From NCBI GenBank assembly GCA_900617975.1, contig UZAE01012811.1:1-31361 (forward strand): DNA of 31,361 bases, read 5' to 3'. Positions 11,001-22,344 of the stretch are shown here, piece after piece. How positions within the stretch are numbered: the stretch's first letter is position 1; every line of letters begins with the position of its first letter. Under the pieces are notes generated by a model, which did not search any database, was not told where the DNA came from, and saw nothing but the letters and a program-made list of their open reading frames with translations. Both the position numbers and the translations under genes were made by a program. Origin of the DNA: Rodentolepis nana (Eukaryota; Platyhelminthes; Cestoda; Cyclophyllidea; Hymenolepididae).

Positions 11001-14000
11001 TATTATTAATATTATTATTTCAAATGGTAGGCTTTATGATATTTATCATTAGCCCCTTAGTTGACTTCAGCTTTCCCCACGTTGGGGAGGGGGAGGGGAC
11101 ATATAGTGCAGTTAATTCCCTTATTATACATCGAATCTCTGGAAAGCTTTGCAAGTAATATACTCCTTTCATTTTAGCTATCCAAATCTCCCGTGTTTAC
11201 AAGTTGGTCAGGAGCAAAAGCATACATATCTACCGATTGAAGTTTGTAACATGGTTGCTGGTCAGCGTTGCATTAAGAAGTTGACTGACATGCAGACTTC
11301 GACGATGATCAAGGCGACGGCTCGTTCTGCGCCAGACAGAGAAAGGGAAATCACCCAACTGATGAATGCTAATAGATATGAGTCTGATCCCCATCTTAGG
11401 GAATTTGGTATTTCGGTCGTTCCGCGTATGGTGGATATTCAGGGACGTGTAATACCTGCACCAAAGATTCAATACGGAGGGAGAACTAAGGCCCAGGCGT
11501 CACCCCAGCAGGGTGTTTGGGATATGAGAGGAAAACAATTCTTCTCTGGTATTGAAATTAAAACATGGGCCATCGCTTGCTTTGCACCAAAGAGAATTGT
11601 TCGGGAGGAGTCATTGCAGTGCGTTTTTCTCTTATTATTTGCTCTTTTTACTCAAAAAGTGATCTAGTAAGGTTCTTGTCATCTGAAATTACGTTTGCCA
11701 TAAGGTTCCCCTCTCTTTTACTTATCCGCGTATAAACTTGAAAATTAATTGCAAGTGCTTGCACCTTGGAGATGGTGAAAGCGTGCTAAGCCATTTCTCC
11801 GCCAAGTTGTCATTTTTTCCACTTCTACAGTGCAGGAAGTAAAAGGGCTATCAATTTACTTGTTAAATTTTTTTAGGAATCATATGGGGTAAATATAGGC
11901 ACTATTTAAAGTAAATCATCACTTTTTGTCGCTTTTCATCTTCTTTCGTTTGTACTTCATCATGTGAGACGCAGTACTTTTGAGCCTTTCTTGATTCACA
12001 GCTTATGTCTTTTTTCATAGTTTTGGCGAATTGTTTGTTTTTGTGCCAATCTTATTCTCATCCTGAGAAAGTGTTGTGGTACAACCATTCACCGTTTAGG
12101 TAATTAAGTTCGGTCTATTCTGGCCAATGCAACGTTAGCTTGTTCCATAGACAAATCTAAAATCGATAGGTGGAAAATATTGTGTAGAAATATTGGGTAA
12201 GACTTCAATGAAGGGGTTCAAAGATCAATGAGCTCGAAAAAGAAACATGGTGACCAAGAGGCATTATAGTGTATAAATATGAGAAGAGCCAATTAACTTA
12301 CTCCATTGCCCACTATTCTCTCCTACATCATAGGGCTTTGACTTAATCTATCTCAAGTTCCGTATCGCCGGGACAGGAGGTCCCCTGTGCTTGGAGAAAT
12401 TTAAATTCTTGCTTTGTTATAATCCCAGTAAATAGAGAATATTGCCGATAACATACTGCAGATCTAATAGTTCACAGCAACTTTTGAAATTTTTCAATAT
12501 TTAATTCGCTACGTAAATCAATATGTCTCTTGTGTCTTGGTTAGTGGCCTCCGTTCTCATATCTTGGTCTGAACGTTGATAAGTCACTCAGCTTGGAGTT
12601 TTTTGTGGTCTCTAACTTGGCAACTTGACTCAATATTGATCAAAATATAGATTATGCAGCGCTGGTTTCTCATTCAGGCTTCGGAATGTCTTTCTTTAAT
12701 CCATGCTCTGAAATTTGACATTGTGAACCAACTAACAGTTTTATTTTTGTAGGACATTTATCAGTCAGCTGCAGAAAATTTCTAACGACGCGGGAATGCC
12801 AATTCAACAAAACCCCTGCTTCTGTAAGTACGCTACGGGTCAGGACCAAGTTGAACCCATGTTCCGATTCCTTAAGAGCAACCACCCTGGTCTTCAGCTC
12901 ATTGTTGTTGTCCTGCCAGGAAAAACACCTGTCTACGGTAGGTCCACTATTTTGTCAAATTTTTCAATATAATGCTGAACTTGTTGCGGCTTAGAGACGT
13001 GGTGGAATATGCTGTTCGGGTAGGGGGTGTCATAGTCTTGAAAATGCGGTTTTTATTCCTGTTTCATTGCTCAATATTGAGAAAAAAAATAATTTGTATC
13101 TATTCTAAATGGAACTAAGGCTTGTAGTTATCTTGGAATAGATAATGTGCGAACTACCAATGTGTTTAAACACTATAATGCAGAAATCAATAAGAAGTCC
13201 AAAGTTTCGTAACGGAAAGTGCTTTTACAAGTAGGTAGGTTCTACAAATTCTCCGTGTTGGTTAGCCGTTGTCATAGGTACGTATATTAATACTTTCTTC
13301 CTCAATCGATACAGAATAGAACTGACTGCTATAGATAAAAGCCAACTGTAGAAACCTAAGATAAGAACTGGTTTGTGTAAATTTAAAAGAAATTATTTAT
13401 TGGTCTACTGTTTGGATAGACTATTTAAATAGTTTCAGAGAATAACGAGAGTATGCCTGAACTCGTTTAGTTTACTATCGTCTGATCTCGGGTTAATATC
13501 ATCAAGTTTCAAAATCACGTGTTCTCTTATTATGCCACTGACATAGCATTCACAATTTTCCTTATACTTGTCTAGCCGAAGTCAAACGAGTTGGTGACAT
13601 CATGTTTGGTCTAGCCACCCAGTGCGTTCAGTCCAAGAATGTGAACAAGACCTCACCACAAACCCTCTCCAACCTCTGTCTCAAAATCAACGTCAAGTTG
13701 GGTGGTATTAACTCCATTCTCGTACCCACGGTGCGTCCGTCGGTCTTCCGAGAACCTATCATCTTCTTCGGTGCTGACGTTACACACCCTCCGGCAGGGG
13801 ATAAGACCAAACCTTCTATTGCAGCGGTGGTAGCCAGTATGGACGCCCATCCAAGTCGATACTCGGCTACTGTGCGAGTGCAGTCGCATCGTCAGGAGAT
13901 TATTCAAGATCTGGCAGCTATGGTTAAGAGTTTGTTGCTTCAGTTCTATCATTCGACAAGATTCAAGCCGGCAAGAATTATCTACTATCGAGATGGTGTT

Positions 14001-15894
14001 AGCGAAGGCCAGTTCTCAAACGTAAGTTGTCACGCATGCCCTCGATATAATTGGTGCATGTTGATGAATAAACTCTACGGTTTATACCATTTTTTGTTCT
14101 TTGAATTCGCAATTCAATTTCAACAGTACCCTTTATGAAATCGAATAGTAAGTCTCGAAAATGCTATTCACATGTTAAATGACTTAATCATTTCTTTATC
14201 CAACCTTCTGAAGTTCACATAGGCAGTATTGTTATTTTTGCCAAATTGGGGCACTACTTAATCTTCAACATAAATATCAATCTTGGTCTAATAGACGTCG
14301 GTTATTATGTGGAAATTAAGTCGACTGCCTTTTCTAAATGCTGAAAATTTGCAACATTTTGTAATCTGAATGTATTCTTCTCTTCCGTAGGTTTTAAACC
14401 ACGAGTTGCGTGCTATTCGCGAAGCCTGTCTGAAATTGGAAATCGATTACATGCCGGGTATAACCTTTGTGGTTGTTCAAAAGCGTCATCACACTCGTCT
14501 CTTCTGTGCTGACACAAAGGATCAAATGGGCCGATCTGGAAACATTCCCGCTGGTACTACTGTGGATGATGTCATCACACATCCCAGCGAATTCGATTTC
14601 TACCTGTGCTCCCACGCTGGTATTCAGGGCACCTCGAGGCCTAGTCACTACCATGTGTTGTGGGACGATAATGAGTGCGTTTTATTGTATTATTATTTAT
14701 ATATGTATATTATGTCCACTTGATAGGAAAGTTTTACTTTGAAGTCATATGGGTGTAGGTATTTTTTCGATTGGAACTAGAGTGAAGTAAAATGAGTTAT
14801 TGTGGTATTACTTATCCATGATCAAGCATCTGAATATGTGTACCATCAGGATAGTCCAATATAGGAAGAATGGATGGCGAGGAGGGGGGTGGAATGGAAG
14901 CTGATAATTAAATGAGAGCATTTAGTTGTCCACGTTCTCATAAGAGGTATTGTTCGCTCGCTTATGTCATGTTTTTCCAATATTCATCCCGATTTCACTA
15001 GTTGAGTTTCTGTCCACGGTATTGAGGCCTTGTCAATGGATTTGTTTAGTTGAGTAGTTATTCATGACATTTGGCTTCCTTTAAATCCCCGCGGTTATGA
15101 GCAAGTAATTTAGCAGAGCTATTATTTTTTTCTACTTAGCTACTCGTTTCTTGCAGGTGATCCGTTACTCCCGTCGCATAATGTAAAGTCCTAAATGCTA
15201 TTCCACTATTGCAGTATCGAATAGTTTTAACAAATCCAATGTTAAAAGCGGTTCTATCTGGGAATTTTAAGATTTCTACTCACAAAATTTCGGCATCGCA
15301 GAAAGTAGACGAATAGGGGAGTATGAAAAGGTATGATTTCGTCAGTTCAAAGTTTATGTGTAAACTGGGTAGAAGTCAAGGTTAATAAATGTCCAGAAAT
15401 CGGTGGTTCATTTCTAATGAACCATTAAATGTTGGGAGAACGTCACTAGCTGCCTGAAACTCGAATTCAGACGGACCGGTCAGTTGAGCGACCATTGAGC
15501 TGTCTAATTTATCCTCAGTCAAATGTTCATAACGTTATATTTATCGTTCTCCTATTGGTTAAGAACAACAAATTTGCTTAAGATCCATGACTTTGAGCGT
15601 AATGAGTGGGTAGTAACTCTGTTATTTTTTAGATTCTCAGCTGATGATTTACAGAACCTGACATATCAACTTTGCCACACCTACGTTCGTTGCACCCGTT
15701 CAGTATCCATTCCTGCCCCGGCCTACTACGCCCATCTAGTCGCATTCAGAGCTCGATATCATCTAGTTGAAAAGGAAATAGATAGCGGAGAGGGCAGCCA
15801 AAAATCTGGCAACTCTGACGATCGAACCCCCGTTGCGATGTTACGTGCAGTTACTGTACACCCTGAGACCCTTCGTGTTATGTACTTTGCTTAG
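8096..15894 (+). CDS. AGO: Argonaute, AGO1/2 clade, slicer-competent (10 exons)
   Basis: This is the RISC core, binding miRNA or siRNA guides and repressing or cutting target RNA. Exons: 8096-8162, 8238-8730, 9287-9592, 10416-10552, 10665-10971, 11178-11618, 12753-12937, 13576-14021, 14391-14674, 15633-15894. All introns are GT-AG and all phases agree, giving 975 residues. Residues 1-134 are a poorly conserved extension, rich in Ser/Thr/Asn then Gly/Ser. The N domain starts near FLFEPPPR (~136), PAZ spans ~340-455, MID ~560-690 and PIWI to the end (VMYFA). The DEDH slicer residues are present: D713 (FFGADVTHP), E753 (HRQEII), D785 (YRDGVSEG) and H923 (YYAHLVAF). The 5'-phosphate residues Y645, K649, Q661 and K686 are present. 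All eight sit exactly 116 positions after their human AGO2 equivalents, so MID-PIWI has no indels; this is a canonical AGO, not PIWI or a divergent clade. The start is the least certain point: ATG 8096 has A at -3, but the frame is open further upstream. Confidence 0.95.
8163..8237 (+). other. 75-nt intron of Argonaute that is frame-neutral
   Basis: Donor G|GTATGT at 8163 and acceptor CCCTTCTAG ending at 8237 flank 75 nt. That is a multiple of three with no in-frame stop. Splicing gives NNC-ENSDG; retention would add 25 mostly hydrophobic residues. The long T/C-rich tract before the AG favours a real intron. Confidence 0.6.
8731..10415 (+). other. Argonaute introns 2 and 3 (with exon 9287-9592 between)
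   Basis: Introns 8731-9286 (556 nt) and 9593-10415 (823 nt) contain no recognisable gene or repeat. The first starts G|GTAGGC, the second T|GTAAGT. The open frame at 8874-9107 lies inside the first and shows no motif. Confidence 0.75.
11021..11100 (+). repeat. 0.3-kb dispersed element, truncated copy E in an Argonaute intron
   Basis: CAAATGGTAGGC, then TTTATCATTAGCCCCTTAG and TTGACTTCAG, match the first ~55 bases of the element with a few changes. After that only a G-rich stretch (GGGGAGGGGGAGGGGAC) recalls the element's G-run. The splice-donor 3' half is missing. It lies inside the 206-nt intron 10972-11177, in the same orientation as the gene. Confidence 0.6.
11619..12752 (+). other. Argonaute intron 6 (1,134 nt)
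   Basis: This is the largest intron of the gene, from donor CA|GTGCGT to acceptor TTTTTGTAG. It is AT-rich with no recognisable repeat or RNA gene. Confidence 0.75.
12938..13575 (+). other. Argonaute intron 7 (638 nt)
   Basis: Donor G|GTAGGT and acceptor CTTGTCTAG bound an AT-rich sequence in which I see nothing else. Confidence 0.75.
14022..14390 (+). other. Argonaute intron 8 (369 nt)
   Basis: Phase-0 intron from AAC|GTAAGT to CTTCCGTAG. No other feature is visible. Confidence 0.75.
15404..15505 (-). repeat. tRNA-like sequence, probable SINE head relic
   Basis: On the minus strand, CAGCTCAATGGT (about 15501-15490) resembles a pol III A box (TRGCNNARNGG). About 25 nt further on, CTGAATTCGAGTTTCAG forms a perfect 5-bp stem around the 7-nt loop TTCGAGT, which is a proper T-arm and B box. 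No 7-bp acceptor stem or good anticodon arm can be drawn, so it is not a working tRNA. Downstream on the same strand lies a perfect 9-bp hairpin with a 3-nt loop (15404-15424, TGGTTCATT/AATGAACCA). A tRNA-derived SINE fragment inside Argonaute intron 9 is the simplest reading. Only one copy is in this window. Confidence 0.4.
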
Positions 15895-16572
15895 TCACAA
15901 TCAGGCAGCAAATCAAAATCTACTTTGAGATTGTGCTTTCCCACATGTCATTTTCTTTATTTGTTTTCGTCTCTTTGTCCTTTCTCCCATTCCCGCCCTT
16001 TCGTACCAAACTCATTGTCTCGTAAGGTTGAGGCGTGAATGTCTCGGAAGATTTGTGGATAAAGGCGCTGCTTCGATGTTGTGTGCTTGACAAAATCTGA
16101 GGCATTGTTAATCACTCCCACCTCGTCTCCTCTCCCCCTCCTCCAGCATTTCTCAATGGCCACCATGTCCTCCTCTTTACCAATCATTCACTTTATCTTA
16201 CCTTTATCATTATGTCATGATATCGTGATTTTGATGCTGTCATTGATTGTTTTTTGCTAAATATAGTCTCCATATCAATTATACTGCGCTTCACATAATT
16301 CTTCTAGCAGGTTTTTACCATGAACGTGTCTTTACAACGTGTTCATGTGCACTGCGCCATGTAGAGCATTCATTTATGATAGGGTGATTAAACCCTTTAA
16401 AGAGGGGGGGGGGGGGGGGGGGGNAAGGGGGGGGGGGGGGGTGGAGAGTGCGACTTGTTGGCAAGCTATCTCGCCTTGATGCGGTATGTGAGATGAATCT
16501 GGGGCTTTAGTTAGAACTATGTCCATAATTTGAGTTGTTTGTTATCATGATTATTTTGTCGATTTGTTTAAT
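15895..16572 (+). other. Argonaute 3' flank and 3' UTR, with poly-G assembly gap
   Basis: No clear AATAAA is seen within 400 nt of the stop, so the cleavage site is unassigned. Open frames on the minus strand (15920-16187) overlap each other and have no motif. From 16404 to 16441 there is a G-run broken by an N at 16424 and AA at 16425-16426. This is a position the assembler could not resolve, so distances across it are unreliable. Confidence 0.6.
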
Positions 16573-16574
16573 TA

Positions 16575-16600
16575 TTAGGTTGGCAACTAAGTCATTGCCG
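16575..16600. repeat. Mariner left terminal inverted repeat
   Basis: It begins TTAGGTTGGCAACTAAGTCA and ends at GCCG. It pairs with 17742-17767 with one mismatch. Confidence 0.93.
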
Positions 16601-16648
16601 ATTTCAAATAAGAAGGCAAATTCGGAATTTTTGTTTAAAAATATAACT

Positions 16649-17585
16649 TTATTCAATTAGGTATTGGCCGTTCTTGTCGATGACCTTTTTCCATCGTTCT
16701 GGCAGAGTAAAAATTCCCCCTNAACAAATGGTAATCCGAAGGCGCAAGGTCAGGGCTATATGGTGGGTGTGACAAAACATCCCAACCCCGGTTCCAATAA
16801 TTTTTGCCGAGTAACCAAAGATGTGTGGGGCCTTGCATCATCATAATGGAAAACAACACCCTTCCGCCGATTTGATAATGCCGGCCGCTTATCTTCAGCT
16901 GCATCCTTCAGTTTTTCCAGTTGTTCAACATACACATTTGAATTTATCGTTTGGTTCTGCGGCATGAGTTCAAAATACAAAATTCCTTTGTGATCCCACC
17001 AGACTGACAGCATAATCTTTTTTTGGTGAATCTCTGCTTTTGATACCGTTTGGGCTGGTTGATCTTGCTTCACCCATGATCTCTTGCGAGTAACATTCTT
17101 ATAAACTATCCACTTTTCGTCGCCAGTAACTAGGTTCTTCAGAAATGGATCATTCTCATTGCGTTTCAGTAGCGGCGAATCACAGATGCTAATCCGTTGC
17201 GTCAAATGAATTTCCTTTAACTGGTGAGGGATCCATAAATCAAGTTTCTTGACATAACCAAGGGTTTTTAATTTTTTTTTTCAATGCATGTATGCGACAC
17301 ATTGAGCAGCTTCTCTGCAATATCTCGTGTTGTGCTGTAACCATTTGAATCGATAATGGCCTTGATATGGGTTTCATCCACTTCGACTGGGCGGCCAGAT
17401 CGTTGTGAATTTTTCAGTGAAAAATCACCGCAACGAAATCTTTCAAACCAATTTCGACACTGCCTTTCTTTTAAGGCTTCATCTCCATATACGGCACATA
17501 ACTTCTTTTGTGCTTGCGATGCGTTCTTGCCTTTTCGGAAGTAATACAATAAAATGTGTCGGAAGTGCACGTCCTGTTCTTTCAT
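16649..17585 (-). pseudogene. Mariner transposase, broken by three frame changes and a deletion
   Basis: The reading runs from ATG at 17585 to TAA at 16649-16651. The N-terminal part (17585 to ~17275) has the mariner helix-turn-helix region, including LLYYFRKGKNA, NWFERFRCGDFSLK, SGRPVEVDE and a TTRDIAE-like block. A run of ten T (17272-17281, top strand) coincides with a one-base frame change. The next part carries the WIPHQL linker, first catalytic Asp (TGDEKW) and second (HYDDARPH). Near 16780-16800 the frame changes again, giving YSPDLAPSDYHL with the third Asp. Right after DYHL, at an N (16722), roughly 30-35 residues are missing, and a third frame holds the usual C-terminal motif LPERW. 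About 312 codons remain against ~345 in intact relatives. Not functional. Confidence 0.92.
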
Positions 17586-17741
17586 TTTTAAATTGGGATA
17601 AAAACAAAACTAAAGAACTAAACAAAAAAATTTTTTACTAATTAACCTAGAAGCCCATAGAGTAAGAAAAAAATATAGGTTAGATGCTCTGGCCACGTTA
17701 ACAAAACAAAAGAAAGTATAGAGTGAATCTGTCAACAAAAA

Positions 17742-17767
17742 CGGCAATGACTTAGTTGCCAACCCAA
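17742..17767. repeat. Mariner right terminal inverted repeat
   Basis: Its reverse complement begins TTGGGTTGGCAACTAAGTCA, matching the left end except at base 3. TA follows at 17768-17769. Confidence 0.93.
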
Positions 17768-17769
17768 TA

Positions 17770-18184
17770 GTTCATTATCCCCTTTACTGATTTGTATACT
17801 CGACTTATCCTCTCAGGTCTTAAAATGGCTTTTAGATTATCTCTATTTATATGTACTCTGGTAAATCTGCTTCCTTCTCCTTGTTCAACTGGTTTTCCTC
17901 CACCTTACTCAGGTGCCGTCTAGACTAGTTGTTGTTTCACGAAGGTTAATCACTTGCATGCAATTCGAATTGAATTAATCCGTCTTTCGCAATTTACTAA
18001 ATTGATCCCATTCAAAGTATTTCAGTTTCTTTAAACAAACTTAAAAATAGAAATCTTAACTCTTGACAAATTGTAAGTGTATGAAAGATTAAGTAATTAT
18101 TTGTTCAAATCAATTTTTCAGTAAGCTCACGGTTTCAGGAACATCCAGTGAGTTAAATAGATAAAATTTAATTCTAAGTATATC
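17770..18184. other. Spacer between mariner and repeat copy C
   Basis: AT-rich, with no coding frame or recognisable repeat. Confidence 0.7.
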
Positions 18185-18194
18185 ATATTGCAAA

Positions 18195-18502
18195 TTGGGT
18201 TGTGCGATAGACTTACCTCCACGTGGTGCACCCTGGGCAACGTACACTCATGCAACAAAAAAGTCTATTAACCGGCAGCTGACTTCTGACTTCAAACAAC
18301 CATGACTCGACCACCACTTCCACAGTACTCACCTTACCTTTTTTCTACCTTTGTGTCTGTCTCCTTTGCATCTATGAATCACTCTTCTGTTTCCCCCCCC
18401 CCTCTCTACTTTTTTTCACTTTGATGTTCCTTCCTCTCTGTGAAGCCTTAAGTCAACTGAAGGGCTAATGATAACTATCAAAATGCCTGCCATTTGATTT
18501 AA
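18195..18502 (-). repeat. 0.3-kb dispersed element, copy C (full length, 10-bp TSD)
   Basis: This full-length copy reads 5' to 3' on the minus strand, from TTAAATCAAATGGCAGG at 18502 to CTATCGCACAACCC near 18197. The 10-bp direct repeat ATATTGCAAA flanks it at 18185-18194 and 18503-18512. Internal features shared with copies B and D include the G-run (top-strand C10 at 18393-18402), GGTAAGGTGAGTAC, GTTGCCCAGGGTGCACCACGTGG and the donor-like GAG|GTAAGT (GT at 18216-18215). Confidence 0.88.
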
Positions 18503-18512
18503 ATATTGCAAA

Positions 18513-19370
18513 GTGAATTAGACCCCTGTAGTGGATTGCCACCTTATAAGCCTTGACTGTACTCAGTAATCTCTATGGCAGATTCGCCTACGTTTGGAAA
18601 GGCTCCCAGATATAGCAAGACTACCTCAAAGCTATAGATGAAACGGATGTATGGCATTCAACACGTTTATTTGGTATGGCGTGTTTCAGCACGGTCATGA
18701 CGCGGTCATGCAGTGACCTGGACCTTAATCCTTATGTAAACTTTCCGGCATGATAACCACGTATTGGTGTCGGTCGTTGATTGGTCGAGAGGTCTCTGCC
18801 TTTGTCATGATATTGTTGTACTCCTCACACCCCTTCCCATTCTTTATTATTGCGGATATAATACTATAAAATGCGAACTTTTAAAATGTATAATACTATG
18901 CATTTAGCTAAGCATCCTCTGAAAATGGGACAACTTAGTCCTATCTGGGTTAAAATAAATCAAGATTTTTATTTCACTAATTTCATGGTCTCTTTTTACT
19001 CGTACCCCCCCCCCTCTTTCTCAACTATTTTTGAGCTATATTGATATTCTTTACGTAGAAGTACCACTTTCCCATTCTAAGCCCAAACTATGCTAGAGGT
19101 AGGCTTGTAACCTTGATTCAACAGAGTGAACCAATAGCGGCCATTGGCATATCAGTAGGAGACAAGTGTGAGGAAAATCGTCCATTATGCTTCCTGGTCA
19201 TTATTACGATCTGCCATAACTCTTACAGACTTTATATCCCTCCATTTTTACGATCTACGCTGCACTGCTAAAATGCAGAGTACCACACCTGGCGGATTTT
19301 TTTCGCCCCTCTTCTCTCCTGTGTCCTCGAGTACGATAAGCAGTGAGCTATTCGATCACTTTTTTGAGTA
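18513..19370. other. Spacer between inverted repeat copies C and D
   Basis: Non-coding, about 0.86 kb, with a C10 run at 19005-19014. The open frame at 19168-19371 (+) has no motif and ends in the flank of copy D. If both copies were in one transcript, this stretch would be the loop of a hairpin. Confidence 0.65.
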
Positions 19371-19383
19371 ATTGTTCTTCAGT

Positions 19384-19677
19384 ATTTTATTGATATCAAA
19401 TGGCGGGCGTTTGGTAGTTATCATTAGTCCTTTAGCTGTCTTAGGACTTCGCAGAGAGGAGGAGGAACAGACAAAGTCTCAAAATGTGGAGATGGGGGAA
19501 CAGAAGTGAGATTCACAGATGCAAAGGAGACAGACGGACAAAAAAGTTGAGAAAAAGGTAAGGTGAGTACTGTGGAAGAGGTCTAATATGACATACAATG
19601 CCTGTTTATAGACCTTTTGCCGCATGAGTATACGTTGCCCAGGGTACACCACGTGGAGGTAAATCTATCGCACACTC
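19384..19677 (+). repeat. 0.3-kb dispersed element, copy D (full length, imperfect TSD)
   Basis: It runs from the variable A/T lead through ATCAAATGGCGGGCG to CTATCGCACACTC. The 13-bp flanks, ATTGTTCTTCAGT (19371-19383) and ATTCTTGTTCAGT (19678-19690), match at 11 of 13 positions. The internal block GGTAAGGTGAGTACTGTGG is conserved. The terminal donor has mutated to GAG|GTAAAT (GT at 19659). Roughly 30 bases present in B and C around GAAGTCAGAAGTCAACTG are missing. Confidence 0.82.
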
Positions 19678-19690
19678 ATTCTTGTTCAGT

Positions 19691-22140
19691 GTAGCTTTCT
19701 TTATTTTAACAACACCATGTAAAATGCCAAAGTGATTTCAACTTTGTAGTGCTTAATGTAGTTTTACGAGTCCATAACCTGTGTTCCATCCACACTGATA
19801 GATTTTGCAGGCTGTCATAATGCGTTGCGGTAAGTCAGCTTAATCAATCAGTAACTCTACTCAAGTGTTGGTCGCAGATTCACGTGACATTTGACTTTAA
19901 TGGGAAATGTTGAGTTATGAATCGATTCATTAGGTGATTACTGATTTGATGATGTTAGGTGCGGAAAGTTACACATTCTCTATTACATTTCCAAACCTCA
20001 TCAAGGCAAGACAGCTTTCAAAATGCACTGACCCCTCTAATTTTGTACGCTGATATTCGTTCTAGAACTTTAACGATGAGACAAGGACGTCCAACGCAAT
20101 GTTGACTTGAGGGGTGCAAAGAAAAGAAACAAATCAGTAGATTTCAATTCGAAAAAATGGTTTCTTCAAGGCTCGATTTGCCTCTTTCAGTTCACTGAAC
20201 TTTGGAAGGGGGGGGGGGTTCATCTTGTGAACGGTTGGAAGAAAATAATAATTCATTTTAGTGATTTTCGAGAATGAAGCCTTGTCTTAGCTTGCATTTT
20301 CAAAATTCATTTCTTATTCACTTGACGCCAGAAGCAATATTCCCATCTCAAAGTGCACACATTTGTAAGGCTGGAAGACGATGTCTACTCCACCATTATA
20401 TTTGAATTAGACAAGATTTGGAGTCGGAGAAACCCGGTCAACTTACCTTAAGATGGAAAGTGCCCCTCATTATGAAACTGCGTGCTGACCTCAACCAACC
20501 TCAATGTCTAATTTAATCATTGAGGGCAAGCTGGATTAATAGATTTCCAACACCCCAGCACCTAATTTTCCACATTTCGCAATATAAAAGGATGTTGAAA
20601 GTCGTTGGGCGAATTCAAGTCAGGCGCCAAAAATTCGGTTTAAGTTTAAAAGCAGTCAATATCTTCACAAATCGAGCTCACCAATCACTTTCGTAGAAAT
20701 CACCCGTGTCTAAAGCGCTATACCTCATTCGTGCCAGGAGAAAATATGCGAACTGGGCCCTAAGACACTTGGCACTACCCATATCAAAAAGTATTCAAAA
20801 ATTGGATTTGTGTATTGGAGGTAATGACGTTTGGCTTAGTAATTTTGAAAATTTTAGTGCAAAAGTTCATTAAATTGGCAGTGTTTTAACCCACATATCC
20901 AATTGTTCAAACATTCCCAAATGTAGGTCAAAATAACCCTTGGGTAAAAAAAATACATATCGACAGTTTTGGGCCACCTTCAACCCAATCGGTGATTATA
21001 ATTGGCAATTTGAATATCACTTCAGTCTATAATAAATCCCATGAGCTTCGAGAAATCGTCTGCAGATTAGCGGAACTACATCTCCGCGGAAGAGCTGGAC
21101 CACGCCTCGTCGGGTGATGTCTATTTTAAAGCCCGAACAAGTATACATTTACCATGAACGCACCTGCAGTTCCAAAACAAGATTGAAATTTGTTCATTTC
21201 CAGGCTCCAGGCTGAAATTTGAAGATGGAATAGTGCATTGCGCTAAATACGCACATGCTCTGCACTTTCGTGAACTCAAAAGAATATGGGTGATGTACTC
21301 TAGGCTTGCAGACTCCTTGTGCATTTTAAGTATTTAAGCTTACGCGTTAGGTAGAGCGGTATTAGGTAGAATTTGTCTTAGACAGGAAGATTGCTCAACA
21401 CTGTCTGGAGGATATAGCGTCAGAAACATGTCCCATTCCTACCTCTCGGTTGCAGAAAATGGGAACGTCATACAACCATCCTACCTAAATGATACTCAAA
21501 GGTCCAAATGGCCCCTTGACGTAGGCAAAAGATTTGTGAGTATATTTGACAATTGGCTCTTATTAAGAAAGTCAAATCGCTTATATGAGGACTTTGAGGA
21601 AAGAACCCCTGTCGGGTAGGTGACAGTTTACTCTGTCATCCTACTTAGATTAGCCGTCAGTAAGAGCGCCTAGCTCTATGAGCCGTCCTTCCATAGACGA
21701 TAAATGCAACCTACCAGCTCTATGTGGTGCTTAATAGCACCATATCCCCAAAATTTCGCCATTTATAAACGTCAATCAAGTAATAATGGCCTTCCTTATG
21801 CCAGCCCTTGAATTACCCCCAGAACAGTGCAACAGTTGCGCGACAAGAAAATGAGCTAGAGTCAAACGGACCCCAAAGCCACAATCTTATTTGAATCACC
21901 TACAGAGAAGCCCATTCAGTTACTTTCATACTTAACCTTGGATACACTGGGACTTACAGTTTAGCGTCTTTGTGATGGGAATTTAGCCACCGCCCACGAG
22001 CTGAATTGATAACACTGAGGTAGTCCAAGAAAACTAATTGGGCTGCATTTTAAACCTTGAACGCACTACTCCGTACTTTTTAAACTCCCGTCACCTATTT
22101 CCTCAGCAAAACGCCACTATTACACAATCAAATCATCAAC
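19691..22140. other. Non-coding region between repeat copy D and the STK11 3' end
   Basis: I see no gene here. A G11 run lies at 20208-20218. Open frames at 21121-21324 (-) and 21428-21619 (+) have no recognisable domain, splice context or repeat similarity. Part of the right edge will be STK11 3' UTR. Confidence 0.55.
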
Positions 22141-22290
22141 TTTAATAGTAATAAGCAGTATTAATAAATGGGGGAGAGAGAGAGGTAGGGACAATATTAG
22201 CATCATCATCATCATCGTCGCCTTCATTGACACACAAACACACACACAGTTTGGTTTACACACAGAGAGGCGGAGGAGGAGGAGGAAAAT
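22141..22290. repeat. Low-complexity cluster in the STK11 3' UTR
   Basis: Short simple repeats follow one another: AG-rich (22170-22186), CAT triplets (22201-22215), CA dinucleotides near 22232-22250 and GGA triplets near 22267-22286. On the minus strand this lies 55-200 nt after the STK11 stop. TTTAAT at 22141-22146 reads as the weak poly(A) signal ATTAAA on that strand. Confidence 0.55.
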
Positions 22291-22344
22291 AAATAAACAA
22301 CGAGAACACGGTCACAGGGTTTCAGTTGGAAGTCGAGATAATGA

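Larger units (their letters stand above)
16575..17767 (-). mobile_element. Tc1/mariner-family (mariner, D34D type) transposon, degenerate
   Basis: The 1,193-bp element is bounded by 26-bp terminal inverted repeats differing at one position (third base A or G). TA lies on both outer sides (16573-16574 and 17768-17769), the mariner target duplication. The transposase remnant is on the minus strand. The length is about 100 bp short of a typical mariner (near 1.3 kb), in line with an internal deletion in the gene. The near-identity of the two ends suggests recent arrival, while the broken transposase means it cannot move on its own. Confidence 0.95.

Noticed and set aside
18195..18260. Similarity of the repeat's antisense strand (ACTTACCT) to the 5' end of U1 snRNA
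   Set aside because: The match covers only the bases forced by being complementary to a splice donor; the rest does not align convincingly with U1.
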